Shown here piece after piece: positions 29,324 to 38,043 of a stretch of 41,611 bases of DNA (position 1 is its first letter; each line of letters opens with the position of its first letter). The stretch is from Syntrophales bacterium (lineage in GTDB: Bacteria; Desulfobacterota; Syntrophia; Syntrophales; UBA4778). Below the pieces are notes generated by a model. That model was not told where the DNA came from. It made no database searches and worked only from the letters and a program-made list of their open reading frames with translations. The translations under genes were made by a program, and so were the position numbers. Where the stretch lies: assembly GCA_028712885.1 (NCBI GenBank), contig JAQTPK010000024.1, positions 1-41,611 of the forward strand, in the 5' to 3' direction.

Positions 29324-29395
29324 TGACAATTTTTCCGGATCAGTTTTTAACCGAAAGAGGAATAAACCAGAACCCGAAACTCAGAGGAGAATGCG

Positions 29396-30664
29396 ATGTT
29401 TGATTACCTGCTCACGAAAGAACAGATCAGGATCAGGGACGAAGCGAGGGACCTCGTAAAGTGGGTGCCCCGGCAGATGATCCTGGACATGGATACGGAC
29501 AAAATAAAATTTCCGAAAGAGTTCCTGAGCGAAGCGGGAAAGCGGAACCTTCTCGGGTGCCGCTACCCGAAAAAATGGGGCGGCAGAGAGATGGACTGGG
29601 TGACGACCTGCATGCTGATGGAGGAGATCGGGACACTCGGATACGAATTCGCCTGCGTCTTCGGAGTGGGAGCGGAGCTTGTCTGCGATGCGATCGTCAA
29701 ACACGGCACCGACGCGCAGAAGGAAAAGTACGTCAAGCCCCTGCTCCGGGGAGAGATGTTCGCCGCGGAATGCCTTACCGAGCCGAGGGGCGGCTCCGAT
29801 TTCTTCGGGGCGACGACGAAGGCCGAGGACAAGGGAGATCATTTCATCCTCAACGGTCAGAAGCGCTTCATCGTCGGCGCCGAAGGAGCGGATTACTTTC
29901 TCGTTTATGCGCGCACGGCGGCGGATGCAAAGCCGCAGGAATCAATCACCTGCTTCATTGTGGACCGGGGACCGGGGGTCGAAACAAAGTACCTGTACGG
30001 TCTTCTCGGGTGCCGCGGCGGAGGGACCGGGCGCCTCGTGTTCCGGAACGTGAAAGTACCGAGGGAGAACATTATCGGAAAACTGAACGGCGCCTACGAC
30101 GTTTTCAATACCATGATGATTCCGGAGCGGCTGGGGACGGCGGCCATGACGATCGGCGCGGCCCGTCCGGCGCTCGAAATCGCCACGAACTACACTTCCC
30201 GGCGCAAGGCTTTCGGACAGGTGATCAACCGCTTCCAGGGCGTCAGCTTCCAGGTGGCCGAGGCAGCCACGCTCCTCGATGCGTCCCGCGCCATGGCATA
30301 CGTCACGGCAAGGGCGGTGGACGAAAATGTCAACATGGACCGCATCCGGCGGATGGTTTCTGAAAGCAAAAAGTTCATCACCGAGTCCTGCCAGAAGGCG
30401 GTGCACAACGCAATGCAGGTAATGGGAGGAATCGGCTATACGAACGTGTTTCCCATCGAGCGCATCTATCGCGACATCCGGCTCGCGTCGATCTGGACGG
30501 GAACAAGCGAGGTCATGTCCATGATCGTCGGCCACGAATGGAGCCGCGAATACTTCAAGGAGAAAGCGGCCCGCCAGGCGCGCGATTTCGAAGCAGACGC
30601 GGAGCAGGCCGACGCGGAAGAAAAGATCTTCGACGACAAGGATATGTGGGAAAAGGGGTGGTAA
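29396..30664 (+). CDS. Acyl-CoA dehydrogenase
   Basis: The 422-residue flavoenzyme has all three ACAD domains: helical N terminus (LLTKEQIRIRDEARDLV), FAD/substrate signature AAECLTEPRGGSDFFG and C-terminal RRKAFGQVINRFQGVSFQVAE, MQVMGGIGYTNVFPIERIYRDIR. At the usual catalytic position (YEGT in medium-chain enzymes) it has WTGT, so Glu is missing there. A Glu at 244 (MMIPERLG) matches the alternative base position of isovaleryl-CoA and long-chain dehydrogenases. ATG 29396 has GGAG upstream. The substrate is unknown. No electron-transfer flavoprotein genes are near. Confidence 0.92.
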   Translation: MFDYLLTKEQIRIRDEARDLVKWVPRQMILDMDTDKIKFPKEFLSEAGKRNLLGCRYPKKWGGREMDWVTTCMLMEEIGTLGYEFACVFGVGAELVCDAIVKHGTDAQKEKYVKPLLRGEMFAAECLTEPRGGSDFFGATTKAEDKGDHFILNGQKRFIVGAEGADYFLVYARTAADAKPQESITCFIVDRGPGVETKYLYGLLGCRGGGTGRLVFRNVKVPRENIIGKLNGAYDVFNTMMIPERLGTAAMTIGAARPALEIATNYTSRRKAFGQVINRFQGVSFQVAEAATLLDASRAMAYVTARAVDENVNMDRIRRMVSESKKFITESCQKAVHNAMQVMGGIGYTNVFPIERIYRDIRLASIWTGTSEVMSMIVGHEWSREYFKEKAARQARDFEADAEQADAEEKIFDDKDMWEKGW

Positions 30665-30672
30665 ACCTTCCT

Positions 30673-30867
30673 AGTCCCGAGTCTCGAGTCTTGCAGGTTG
30701 TTGAAAAACTATTTCGGAGCTTAAAATCGTCATTCCCGCGAAACCTGTCCCCGAAGCATTTAATCGGGAGCGGGAATTCTGATTCTGAAGTCCGGCTTAC
30801 CTCAGCGGTTAAAATCCGGAATCAAATCGGCTCGAATAAAGAAACTCCGGACTCGGGACTCGGAACT
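30673..30867. repeat. Heptamer inverted pair between acyl-CoA dehydrogenase and VWA gene
   Basis: Left arm AGTCCCG, AGTCTCG, AGTCTTG (30673-30693). Right arm ACTCCGG, ACTCGGG, ACTCGGA (30844-30864). The left arm lies eight bases after the dehydrogenase stop and the right arm three bases before the VWA stop. Between them is GTCATTCCCGCGAAAC...GAGCGGGAATTC (30729-30779), a known type of dispersed repeat. Confidence 0.8.
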
Positions 30868-32061
30868 TCAATTTTTTGAGGCCAGCTGCTGCACTGCCTT
30901 TTCCAGGCCGTCGAGGGTCAGCTCGTACATCGGAAAGACCCGGCTGAGAAAGCTGATAGTGCGCGTATAGTTCCACTCTTTCCGGGCGACCGGATTAAGC
31001 CAGACGCTGTGCCGGAAGGCGCCGGCCAGAAATTTCCAGCGCTCGATGCTCGGCCTGGTGCTCCTTTCCCCGTAGTTGATATTCCCCTCCCACCCGATAA
31101 GCTCGTACGGGGCCATGCTCGCATCGCCCACGACGATGAGCCTTGTCTCCGGGTCCTTCAGGGCGAAGTCGCCGATTTCCTCCGGCTGGGTGCGGCGGGG
31201 AGCATCGCGCCACACGCGCTCGTACACGGTATTGTGAAAGTAATAAATTTTCAGGTCCTTGAACTGGTTCCTGGCGTAATTGAAAAGGGTCTGCACGAGG
31301 TTCACGTAAGGATCCATCGACCAGCCGCCGTTGTCGATCATCAGAATGACTTTCAGGCGGTCCTTGAGACGGCGGTCGAAAACGATCTCGATCTCCCCTG
31401 CGTTGCGCATCGTCTCGCGGATGGTCTTGTCCACGTTGACGCAGTCCCTGGGGCCGGCGGGGATCATGCGGCGGAGCCTTTTCAGCGCCTCCTCCATCTG
31501 CGATTCCGTCAAAGGGCCCTCCTGGGAATAATCCCGGTAGCGCCTCGCCATGGCAACTTTGACCGCCGATCTGCCGCGGGATTCTCCGCCGACCCTCATG
31601 CCTCCGGGGTGGCGGCCTGAATGGCCCACAGGAGAGGTTCCCCCGGTCCCGATCCACCTGTTCCCTCCGTGATGCGCCCCGGTCTGTTCCTTAAGGCGGT
31701 CGAGGAAATATTTGATGAGTTCGTCCGGCGTCATCCCCTTCAGTTTCTCTTCATCGATCCCGAACACGCGGGCCACGTCTGCGGGGATCCTCAACCACTC
31801 CTCAAGCAGGGCGCGCGCCAGTTCGGCCAGCTCCCGTTCTTCCGGCTCCCGGAGGGCGACGCCTTCGAAATGATGCGCGAATACCTGGTCGTAGACATCG
31901 AAATACCGCTCGCTTTTCACAAGGATGGAGCGGGCACCGGTATAAAAATCCTCGAGGGTCCGGATAGCGCCCATGTTCAGGGCCTGCTGGAGGCGCAGGA
32001 AAGAGGTGGGGCTTACGGGAACCCCATGGTCGCGCAATATGTAGAAAAAATCGATGAACAT
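30868..32061 (-). CDS. CoxE-like VWA-domain protein
   Basis: The 397-residue protein belongs to the CoxE/VWA group (COG3552-like). Residues 1-130 are helical (MFIDFFYILRDHGVPVSPTSFLRL) and the C-terminal part is a von Willebrand A fold (KVILMIDNGGWSMDPYV, LKIYYFHNTVYERVW, RLIVVGDASMAPYEL). The metal site DxSxS is altered to DNGGWSM, so metal binding may be lost or changed. CoxE partners a MoxR AAA ATPase (CoxD) in maturing metalloenzymes, and that partner is encoded immediately upstream. No CO-dehydrogenase genes are visible. Confidence 0.88.
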   Translation of the reverse strand: MFIDFFYILRDHGVPVSPTSFLRLQQALNMGAIRTLEDFYTGARSILVKSERYFDVYDQVFAHHFEGVALREPEERELAELARALLEEWLRIPADVARVFGIDEEKLKGMTPDELIKYFLDRLKEQTGAHHGGNRWIGTGGTSPVGHSGRHPGGMRVGGESRGRSAVKVAMARRYRDYSQEGPLTESQMEEALKRLRRMIPAGPRDCVNVDKTIRETMRNAGEIEIVFDRRLKDRLKVILMIDNGGWSMDPYVNLVQTLFNYARNQFKDLKIYYFHNTVYERVWRDAPRRTQPEEIGDFALKDPETRLIVVGDASMAPYELIGWEGNINYGERSTRPSIERWKFLAGAFRHSVWLNPVARKEWNYTRTISFLSRVFPMYELTLDGLEKAVQQLASKN

Positions 32062-32074
32062 TTTTCAACTATTC

Positions 32075-32140
32075 GTAAGGAGTGAAGAGCAAGGGGTAAG
32101 GAGTTTTCCTGAGACTGCACCTTACGCTTTAAGCCTTACG
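32075..32140. repeat. Heptamer inverted pair between MoxR and VWA genes
   Basis: Left arm GTAAGGA, GTGAAGA, GCAAGGG, GTAAGGA (32075-32102). Right arm CCTTACG, CTTTAAG, CCTTACG (32120-32140), ending at the moxR stop codon (32143). Arms are complementary and only 17 bases apart, so the mRNA can fold into a hairpin within the operon. Confidence 0.8.
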
Positions 32141-32142
32141 AT

Positions 32143-33006
32143 TTATTTGGTACGCCCGTACTGCCCGGATTGAAGCTGACGTTCCGCGGATTTCAGGTCC
32201 CCGCTTTTTTTAAACAGCACGCCCAGGTAAGGCATTTTCTCTTTCTGCAGATCCGCCAGGTCGAAGTCCCGGTCCGCCATCAGGGCGCGGATCCAGTTGA
32301 TCAGTTCACGGGTGGCGGGTTTCTTCTCGATGCCCCGGAGGTCGCGCAATCTGTAAAAAGCCTCTATGCAGGCTGCGGCCAGTTTGCCGTTCAGGCCCGG
32401 GAAGTGGATATCTACGATGCGGCGCATCATCTCATGATCGGGAAAGGCGATGTGATGGAAGTTGCAGCGCCCCAGAAACGGATCCGAGAGATCTTTCTTG
32501 GCGTTCGAGGTGATGACGATCACCGGCCTGTGCACGGCGCCGACCCTCTTGTCTATCTCGATAATGTCAAACTGCATCTGGTCGAGAACGTCAAGCATGT
32601 CGTCCTGAAAATCGGTATCCGCTTTGTCTATCTCGTCTATCAGGAGGACGGTGCGGACCGGCGAAACGAAGGCCTGGCCGATTTTCCCCATTTTTATGTA
32701 TTCTTCGATATTGCTCACGTCGCGGCGGGAATCCCCGAACCGGCTGTCGTTCAGGCGGGTAAGCGTGTCGTACTGGTAAAGCGCGTCGACGAGCTTCATG
32801 CTCGATTTGACGTTCAGGACAATAAGGGGCATCTTGAGGCTTTCGGCGATGGCGTGGGCCAGCATGGTTTTTCCGGTTCCCGGCTCCCCCTTGAGAAGGA
32901 GCGGCATTTCCAGCGCCATGGTAACGTTCACGATCCGGGCAAGTTCTTCGTCCAGGACGTACCTGGACCCTCCGGAAAACCGGGGGCCTTGGATCTGCTT
33001 TGACAT
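32143..33006 (-). CDS. MoxR-family AAA+ ATPase
   Basis: The 287-residue AAA+ protein has Walker A GEPGTGKT (residues 40-47), Walker B VLLIDEIDKAD (about 119-129), sensor-type ITSNAKKDLSDPFLGRC and the MoxR-like C-terminal helical part. MoxR proteins act as chaperones that insert cofactors or remodel VWA-linked complexes. The VWA gene follows on the same strand. ATG 33006 has AGGAGA about nine bases upstream. Confidence 0.93.
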   Translation of the reverse strand: MSKQIQGPRFSGGSRYVLDEELARIVNVTMALEMPLLLKGEPGTGKTMLAHAIAESLKMPLIVLNVKSSMKLVDALYQYDTLTRLNDSRFGDSRRDVSNIEEYIKMGKIGQAFVSPVRTVLLIDEIDKADTDFQDDMLDVLDQMQFDIIEIDKRVGAVHRPVIVITSNAKKDLSDPFLGRCNFHHIAFPDHEMMRRIVDIHFPGLNGKLAAACIEAFYRLRDLRGIEKKPATRELINWIRALMADRDFDLADLQKEKMPYLGVLFKKSGDLKSAERQLQSGQYGRTK

Positions 33007-33092
33007 GAGAATCTCCTGTTTCTGGATGGTTTTTTAAAGAAATAAAATAGACGATTCATCAGGAAAATGCCACTGAAGAAAATTATTTTTGA

Positions 33093-33452
33093 CACTACCG
33101 ATGTCGGGCGGTCCAGTATTGGAATCAAAACGGAAAAGACGCATCGTTTTCAGAAATAAGCAATCCCAAAGGCAATTTCATAGACAGGGACCTCTATGTA
33201 ATGGTGATGGACTTAAAAGGGAACATGATGGCGCATGGGGCGACGAAACAGCTTATCGGGAAGAATCTTTACGATCTGAAGGATACGGAAGGCAAGTTCA
33301 TGGTCCGGGAATTCATCAGAATCGCGAATACGAAAGGAAGCGGCTGGGTGGATTACAAGTGGACAAATCCCGTCTCCAAAAGAGTGGAACAGAAGTCCTC
33401 TTTTGTCCAAAAGCATGAAACATTCGTACTGGTCTGCGGTTTTTACAAATAG
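33093..33452 (+). pseudogene. Single Cache-domain (sCache_2) remnant
   Basis: The reading frame from 33093 encodes the end of a Cache sensor domain: VQYWNQNGKDASFSEI, NPKGNFIDRDLYVMVMDL, GNMMAHGATKQLIGKNLYDL, GWVDYKWTNPVSKRVEQKSS and VLVCGFYK. Such domains bind small ligands in the periplasm as part of receptors or small secreted proteins. The frame opens straight after a TGA (33090-33092) with no start codon or signal peptide. The first in-frame ATG (33201) would begin inside the domain. It looks 5'-truncated. A terminator follows. Confidence 0.68.
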
Positions 33453-33524
33453 CACATCAAATTTGAAAGATTCCGGCCCGTAAACTGATGGATGCGGTTG
33501 CCGGCTGAAAATACGGAACCCGGG

Positions 33525-33556
33525 GGGAAGCGAGCCGCGACGCTTCCCTCTTTTTT
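33525..33556 (+). terminator. Intrinsic terminator after the Cache remnant
   Basis: GGGAAGCG (33525-33532) and CGCTTCCC (33541-33548) around AGCCGCGA, followed by TCTTTTTT. Confidence 0.85.
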
Positions 33557-33571
33557 CTCCGGTGAGAATAA

Positions 33572-34537
33572 TTAAAAGAGGCGGGAGACGCCGCCCATGA
33601 TAATATCCGTATCCCGGTCGTAATTGGTGATCATTCTATGCCAGACAGCTCTTATTGCCCAGTTCGGGGCAATCCGGTAAGAGGCAGTGACGGAAACAAT
33701 CCGGGAGAACGCGGATTTTTTTTCCTGGTCCGGGTACGGCTCGTTATTTCCGAAATCCGCGTGAAGGCCGGCGCCTGCTCCGAGGGTAAGGCGTTCGTCA
33801 AAAAAGGACCTGACAAGCCAGAGCTGCGTGAGCGGGCCGTCGCGGAATATGCGGGAGTCCTCTCCCTCCTTCAGCCAGCCTACCGTCCAGTCCACATAAG
33901 TTCCGAGGGCGCGGCGATACTCTATGCCGATGGCCCTGTCCGAGCCTGTGCCGTAATCGTTCACGACCGTCCGGCCGTAATACGCGGTAATCTCGTTTTT
34001 AGAGGACCGGAACCCCTGCCGTGGCGCATAAGGCCGGGGTCCCGGTGAAGGAGGGGCATCGAGCTGGTATCCCAGCCCCAGGACGAATGAATATGTATCT
34101 ATTCCCGACGGCGCTTCTATCCAGTTCGACCGGAGCTGTACAAGAAAGCGGCTGTCCGTATACCAGGTTGCGGACACGCTGAGCATGGCCGCTATTCCAT
34201 GGTCGTCCTGGGAGCGGTCTCCCGACGCCGGCATGGTGTCGAAGTACATGTAGGGGCCGATGCCGGCCGCGAGAGCGAGCTTTCCGCCCAAACGGGCAGT
34301 GCGAAGCCAGATCTGGGCGGCATGCCCGTCGCGGTGGTGATGGGTGAGATGTCCTTCATTCTGCCAGGCCAGGCTGAACGCAGCGTGGGGGCCGAGGCCC
34401 TGAAAGTATTCCACTCCCCAGAAATAACTTCGGTTTTCGAACGATGCGTGGCTGTTCAGGCCGCCGTACAAAAATAACTCCTGACCGCAGACGGGCGCGG
34501 CAGTAAGAATCAGCAGAATAATTGCGGCTATTCTCAA
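33572..34537 (-). CDS. Outer-membrane beta-barrel protein with internal duplication
   Basis: A 321-residue protein with a signal peptide (MRIAAIILLILTAAPVCGQ) and alternating beta strands ending in Phe (GGVSRLF), as for outer-membrane barrels. Two halves are similar: WGVEYFQGLGPHAAFSLAW...RDGHAAQIWL...LALAAGIGPYMYFD (about 40-120) and IGIEYRRALGTYVDWTVGW...RDGPLTQLWL...LTLGAGAGLHADFG (about 200-275). Each half resembles a PagL/acyloxyacyl-hydrolase-type small barrel. The start is TTG at 34537 with no good ribosome site; no ATG is nearby. The function is unknown. Confidence 0.72.
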   Translation of the reverse strand: MRIAAIILLILTAAPVCGQELFLYGGLNSHASFENRSYFWGVEYFQGLGPHAAFSLAWQNEGHLTHHHRDGHAAQIWLRTARLGGKLALAAGIGPYMYFDTMPASGDRSQDDHGIAAMLSVSATWYTDSRFLVQLRSNWIEAPSGIDTYSFVLGLGYQLDAPPSPGPRPYAPRQGFRSSKNEITAYYGRTVVNDYGTGSDRAIGIEYRRALGTYVDWTVGWLKEGEDSRIFRDGPLTQLWLVRSFFDERLTLGAGAGLHADFGNNEPYPDQEKKSAFSRIVSVTASYRIAPNWAIRAVWHRMITNYDRDTDIIMGGVSRLF

Positions 34538-34663
34538 GGGCGAATTTCTGAAACAGTGGATTTGCCGGGGAACGGTCTTTAACCAATCCGGCTGGAAAAT
34601 ACCTTCAGGTTAGTGGAAGGATGCAGGCGTTACAATAGGGGAAAGGATGAAAGGGAAAATATA

Positions 34664-34739
34664 TGGTGGAGATGAGGGGGCTCGAACCCCTGACCTCGGC
34701 ATTGCGAACGCCGCGCTCTCCCAGTTGAGCTACATCCCC
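34664..34739 (-). tRNA. tRNA-Ala (anticodon CGC)
   Basis: The minus strand reads GGGGATG acceptor, GCTC...GAGC D-arm, anticodon stem CGGCG/TGCCG with loop TTCGCAA (anticodon CGC), T-arm AGGGG TTCGAGC CCCCT, CATCTCC, A and an encoded CCA. It is 76 bases long and complete. It reads GCG codons. It stands alone between two protein genes. Confidence 0.95.
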
Positions 34740-34810
34740 ACCGAAGAAGAGTTTTATATGATAATGCAATCCTATCTGTCAAGCCTTATGTAACCAGACA
34801 TCGGACTTAT

Positions 34811-34859
34811 GTATTGGGCATTGGGTATAGATGCGGGAAAGGCGCGAAAGGCGGGAAAC
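34811..34859. repeat. Short-period tracts (7 then 9 bases)
   Basis: GTATTGG, GCATTGG (34811-34824) is followed by GCGGGAAAG, GCGCGAAAG, GCGGGAAAC (34833-34859). The 9-base theme is the reverse complement of the tract at 15318-15353. A CCCAATGAATGC at 34973-34984 could pair with the first part. Confidence 0.65.
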
Positions 34860-35052
34860 ATTTCCACTCATTCCCGAATTTTTCCTGTCCATTCGTTTTC
34901 TTCATCGCCTGATGCATTAAACCTGAGAAACCCTGCGCTGACAGACTGAGGAGATGGATAATCTGCGCAGGACCCAATGAATGCAAATGATTTCTGGATT
35001 CAAGACTCCGCATCTGGTAGACACTTCCCATATCATGGGGGAAATTTAAAAT

Positions 35053-35745
35053 TTGCGCAAAGCAGCAGCAGAATTTATCCGATTCGGCTGCCTGCTCGGG
35101 TTGCTTCTGTTCATGACGGGATGCGGGGCCGGGTTGGCTGCCGGGGTGACCACGCGCGCCGCGGCGGCAGCGGTCGCACCCCCGCATGCCACGCTGGAGA
35201 GGGAAAAGGCTGACTCTTCAAGAGAGCCTGGACGCGATTCGCCGCGGATATTTGTTTCCTCCTTTACCGACAAGAGACAATCAAAAAAAATTGTCCGCTC
35301 GGTGAAAGGATACCAGGGACTGCTGTATTCGGTCACGGGCTGGAGAATAGAACTGGACGAGCCCGTCGGGGAAGTCGTGGCCAGGCACGTCCAGTCCCAC
35401 CTGGAGAAGAACGGTTTCAGGGTCTTCCGGATAATCCGGGATGCGAGCCCCCTGCGGATGGACGGCGATATTATCCTGCTGCACCTGAATAAGAACGACA
35501 AATGGATGGGCTTCGAAAGCTACTGGTCTGCCAGGGTTGATCTCGTGGTCCGCGTCAGCACGCGGAGCGGGACGGAACCGCTGAAGAGCTACCGGGTCAC
35601 GGGATCCGCCGAAGAATACAACGTACTCGGAGCGCGATCGGGAATCGAAGCGCTGACCTCCGCCCTCAACCAGGCGGTGGAGCAGATTCCCGCCGGTCCG
35701 CTGTCTCGTCTCGCCGCGGAAAACGAGAAAAAACGAAGCCCCTGA
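35053..35745 (+). CDS. YajG-like lipoprotein
   Basis: The 230-residue protein has a lipoprotein signal (FGCLLGLLLFMTGCGAG, lipobox MTGC, Cys about residue 24), an Ala-rich linker (VTTRAAAAAVAPP) and a mature domain (RIFVSSFTDKRQSKKIVRSVKG, VARHVQSHLEKNGFRV, DGDIILLHLNKNDK) resembling YajG-type lipoproteins. The start is probably TTG at 35053, with GGGGGA about ten bases upstream; no earlier ATG is in frame. The role is unknown. Confidence 0.75.
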   Translation: MRKAAAEFIRFGCLLGLLLFMTGCGAGLAAGVTTRAAAAAVAPPHATLEREKADSSREPGRDSPRIFVSSFTDKRQSKKIVRSVKGYQGLLYSVTGWRIELDEPVGEVVARHVQSHLEKNGFRVFRIIRDASPLRMDGDIILLHLNKNDKWMGFESYWSARVDLVVRVSTRSGTEPLKSYRVTGSAEEYNVLGARSGIEALTSALNQAVEQIPAGPLSRLAAENEKKRSP

Positions 35746-35838
35746 TCCTGTTTTCTTAAAGCGATCAGGTTTTGTGTCGATATGAATAAATAGCATTCGT
35801 AATTCCAACGGGAATTACCCGCATAACCAGGAGGGGAT

Positions 35839-36912
35839 ATGGCGAAAATAGATCAGCTTTTCAAGCTAATGCACAATGAGGGGGCTTCGGACCTCCATCT
35901 TTTTGCGGGTTCCCGACCGGCAATGAGAATCCGCGGCGATATGGAGCGTTTCGGAGAAGAAGTCCTGACGGAAGAAGCCCTCAAAGAGATGCTGCATGAA
36001 ATCGCCCCCCCCGACAAGTTGGCCCTTTTCGAAGCCACCGGGGATCTTGATTTTGGCTACGAGGTTGCCGGGATTGCGAGATACCGGTGCAACTTCATGC
36101 GCCAGAAATTCGGGTCAGGCGCCGTCTTCCGCGAGATCCCGAGCAGAATAATGACCTTCGAGCAGCTCGGCCTGCCTCCGGTGCTCAAGGATCTGGCTTT
36201 GCTCCCCCGCGGGCTTATCCTGGTCACGGGGCCTACCGGAAGCGGAAAGTCGACGACGCTGGCCGCCATTATCGATCAGGCGAACGAAAAACGGAAGGGT
36301 CACATCATCACGATCGAGGACCCGATCGAATTCGTCCACCCGGGAAAAAGTTGCCTGGTAAATCATCGCGAGATAGGCACTCACACCAGATCTTTTGCCG
36401 CCGCCCTGCGCGCCGCCCTGCGCGAGGACCCCGACATAATCCTCGTCGGCGAAATGAGGGACCTCGAAACCACGGCTCTCGCCATAGAGGCGGCGAATAC
36501 GGGCCACCTCGTGTTCGCAACCCTGCACACGATGGGGGCAACCCGCACCGTGGACCGCATCATCGACCAGTTTCCCGCCGAACAGCAGCAGCAGATCCGG
36601 ATGTCCCTGTCGGAGTCCCTGAAGGCGATCATTTCGCAGGCGCTGTTCCGGCGCATCGACAAAAAAGGGAGGGTTGCCGCCCTGGAGATAATGTTCTGCA
36701 ACATTGCGGCCTCGAACCTGATCCGGGAGGAAAAGACTTATCAGCTCTTATCGGTAATTCAGACTTCGCGGAAACTCGGCATGATCTCCCTTGACGATTC
36801 GATCATGGAGCTGCTTCAGCGGAAATGGATCAGCCCGGAAGAGGCTTACGAGAAGTGCGTGGACAAGAAAAAGTTCGCCGCCCTTCTTAAAAATCCGCCC
36901 CCAGAGTGGTAG
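35839..36912 (+). CDS. pilT: Twitching-motility ATPase PilT
   Basis: The 357-residue PilT has the N-terminal ASDLHLFAGSRPAMRIRGDME region, Walker A GPTGSGKST (131-139), the Asp box (IITIEDPIEF), Walker B (DPDIILVGEMRD), His box (HLVFATLHTMGA) and the C-terminal PilT helices. It powers retraction of type IV pili. ATG 35839 has GGAGGGG upstream. No other pil genes are nearby, so it is a lone copy and may be one of several PilT-like paralogues. It overlaps the convergent TPR gene by 26 bases. Confidence 0.94.
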   Translation: MAKIDQLFKLMHNEGASDLHLFAGSRPAMRIRGDMERFGEEVLTEEALKEMLHEIAPPDKLALFEATGDLDFGYEVAGIARYRCNFMRQKFGSGAVFREIPSRIMTFEQLGLPPVLKDLALLPRGLILVTGPTGSGKSTTLAAIIDQANEKRKGHIITIEDPIEFVHPGKSCLVNHREIGTHTRSFAAALRAALREDPDIILVGEMRDLETTALAIEAANTGHLVFATLHTMGATRTVDRIIDQFPAEQQQQIRMSLSESLKAIISQALFRRIDKKGRVAALEIMFCNIAASNLIREEKTYQLLSVIQTSRKLGMISLDDSIMELLQRKWISPEEAYEKCVDKKKFAALLKNPPPEW

Positions 36913-37831
36913 CGGTAAGGTAGGCCTCGCGGGCCTCTTCGTGCAGCCCTTCCGCCAGGCAGGCCTGGGCGAGGAATACATACAGGAAAGGATTATTCGG
37001 GTCTTCCGCAATCGCCTTCCGGAAAATGAGGATGGCGTTGCCGTTCAAGCCCGTCCTGGCCAGGATATTTCCGAAACGGTTATAATAAGCCGCCTTGTGG
37101 CCCGGATCGATGCGGATCGCCTCTTCGTAAGCTTCCTCCGCCTCAGCGACCCGCCCTTCCTTCACGTAAATGTCGGCGAGGTGGCAGAAAACCAGCGGCT
37201 GGTTCCAGTTTCTCTTGATCGACTTCCTGTATGCCGCAACCGCCCGGCCGTATTCTTCAGCTTCGGCCAGGACGTGTCCGAGGCTGTTATAATAAGAAGG
37301 CGCTCCTACCGGATCTATTTCGGCAGCCTTTTCATAGGCCTTTTCCGCGCGCTCGAATTCGCCTGCCGTCGCCAGCACGTTCCCCAGGCGGCTGAAATAT
37401 TCCGGGGCATCAGGCTCCCTCGCCGCGAGCTTTTCGAAAACCCGGGCGGCATCCGAGAAGCGCTCCGCGCCGCGGTAAGCCTCTCCGAGCGTAAACAGCA
37501 GGCTCTTGTCGTGCGGCCAGACGGAAACGGCCTCTTCGCAGACTCCCGTCAACCCGGCAAAATCGGCCTTTTCCCGGAACAACCGCACCAACTCGTCAAA
37601 TGCAAACCCGGTAAAGACATCCCTGGCAAGCTCCTTTTTAAATATCACGAGCAGAAGCTCGATAGCTTCATCCGTCTTCCCGCTGTCCCGGAAGACCCAG
37701 GCCAGGGACATTTTCAGGGAATCTTCTTCCGGATGGCGCTCAATCAGCTCCCGGTAAATCGCTATCGCCTCATCGTAGCACTTCTCGCGCGCAGCCTTTT
37801 CTGCTCGGTCGTAATCGGGATTAGATTTCAT
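36887..37831 (-). CDS. TPR-repeat protein
   Basis: The 314-residue soluble protein is built of about eight to nine 34-residue TPR units, for example DEAIAIYRELIERHPEED, AEKAYEKAAEIDPVGAPSYYNSLG and AEEAYEEAIRIDPGHKAAYYNRFG. No signal peptide. TPR proteins hold other proteins together; no partner can be named. ATG 37831 has GGGAGG upstream and begins MKSNPDYDRAEKAAREKCYDEA. The earlier in-frame start at 37867 is rejected. The 3' end overlaps pilT. Confidence 0.87.
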   Translation of the reverse strand: MKSNPDYDRAEKAAREKCYDEAIAIYRELIERHPEEDSLKMSLAWVFRDSGKTDEAIELLLVIFKKELARDVFTGFAFDELVRLFREKADFAGLTGVCEEAVSVWPHDKSLLFTLGEAYRGAERFSDAARVFEKLAAREPDAPEYFSRLGNVLATAGEFERAEKAYEKAAEIDPVGAPSYYNSLGHVLAEAEEYGRAVAAYRKSIKRNWNQPLVFCHLADIYVKEGRVAEAEEAYEEAIRIDPGHKAAYYNRFGNILARTGLNGNAILIFRKAIAEDPNNPFLYVFLAQACLAEGLHEEAREAYLTATTLGADF

Positions 37832-37883
37832 ATTTCGTCCTCCCGGGTGGCTTGTCGATTGAACCAATCTGAGATATAGATTT

Positions 37884-38014
37884 GGTTTCGGGTTTCGGGT
37901 TTCGAATATATGGTCGATGTTCGGAGTCGGCGTGCTGCCCCGGGTTATAAAGACTATCGGGCCTATGCCTTGTCGAATTAAATGTTATCAACACCTGATA
38001 CCTGATACATGATA
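37884..38014. repeat. Two heptamer tracts between TPR and mutT genes
   Basis: GGTTTCG three times (37884-37904), and CCTGATA, CCTGATA, CATGATA (37994-38014). The two themes differ and are not complementary, an exception to the inverted-pair rule. This divergent spacer should also hold both promoters. Confidence 0.75.
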
Positions 38015-38043
38015 CCCAAGTCCTTATCATTTATTAAGATTTT

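Noticed and set aside
29281-29345. Terminator for the TetR gene
   Set aside because: The TGGTGAGC/GCTCACCA palindrome has a one-base loop and lies in a dispersed-repeat fragment; the T-run is short, so it is listed only as a repeat.
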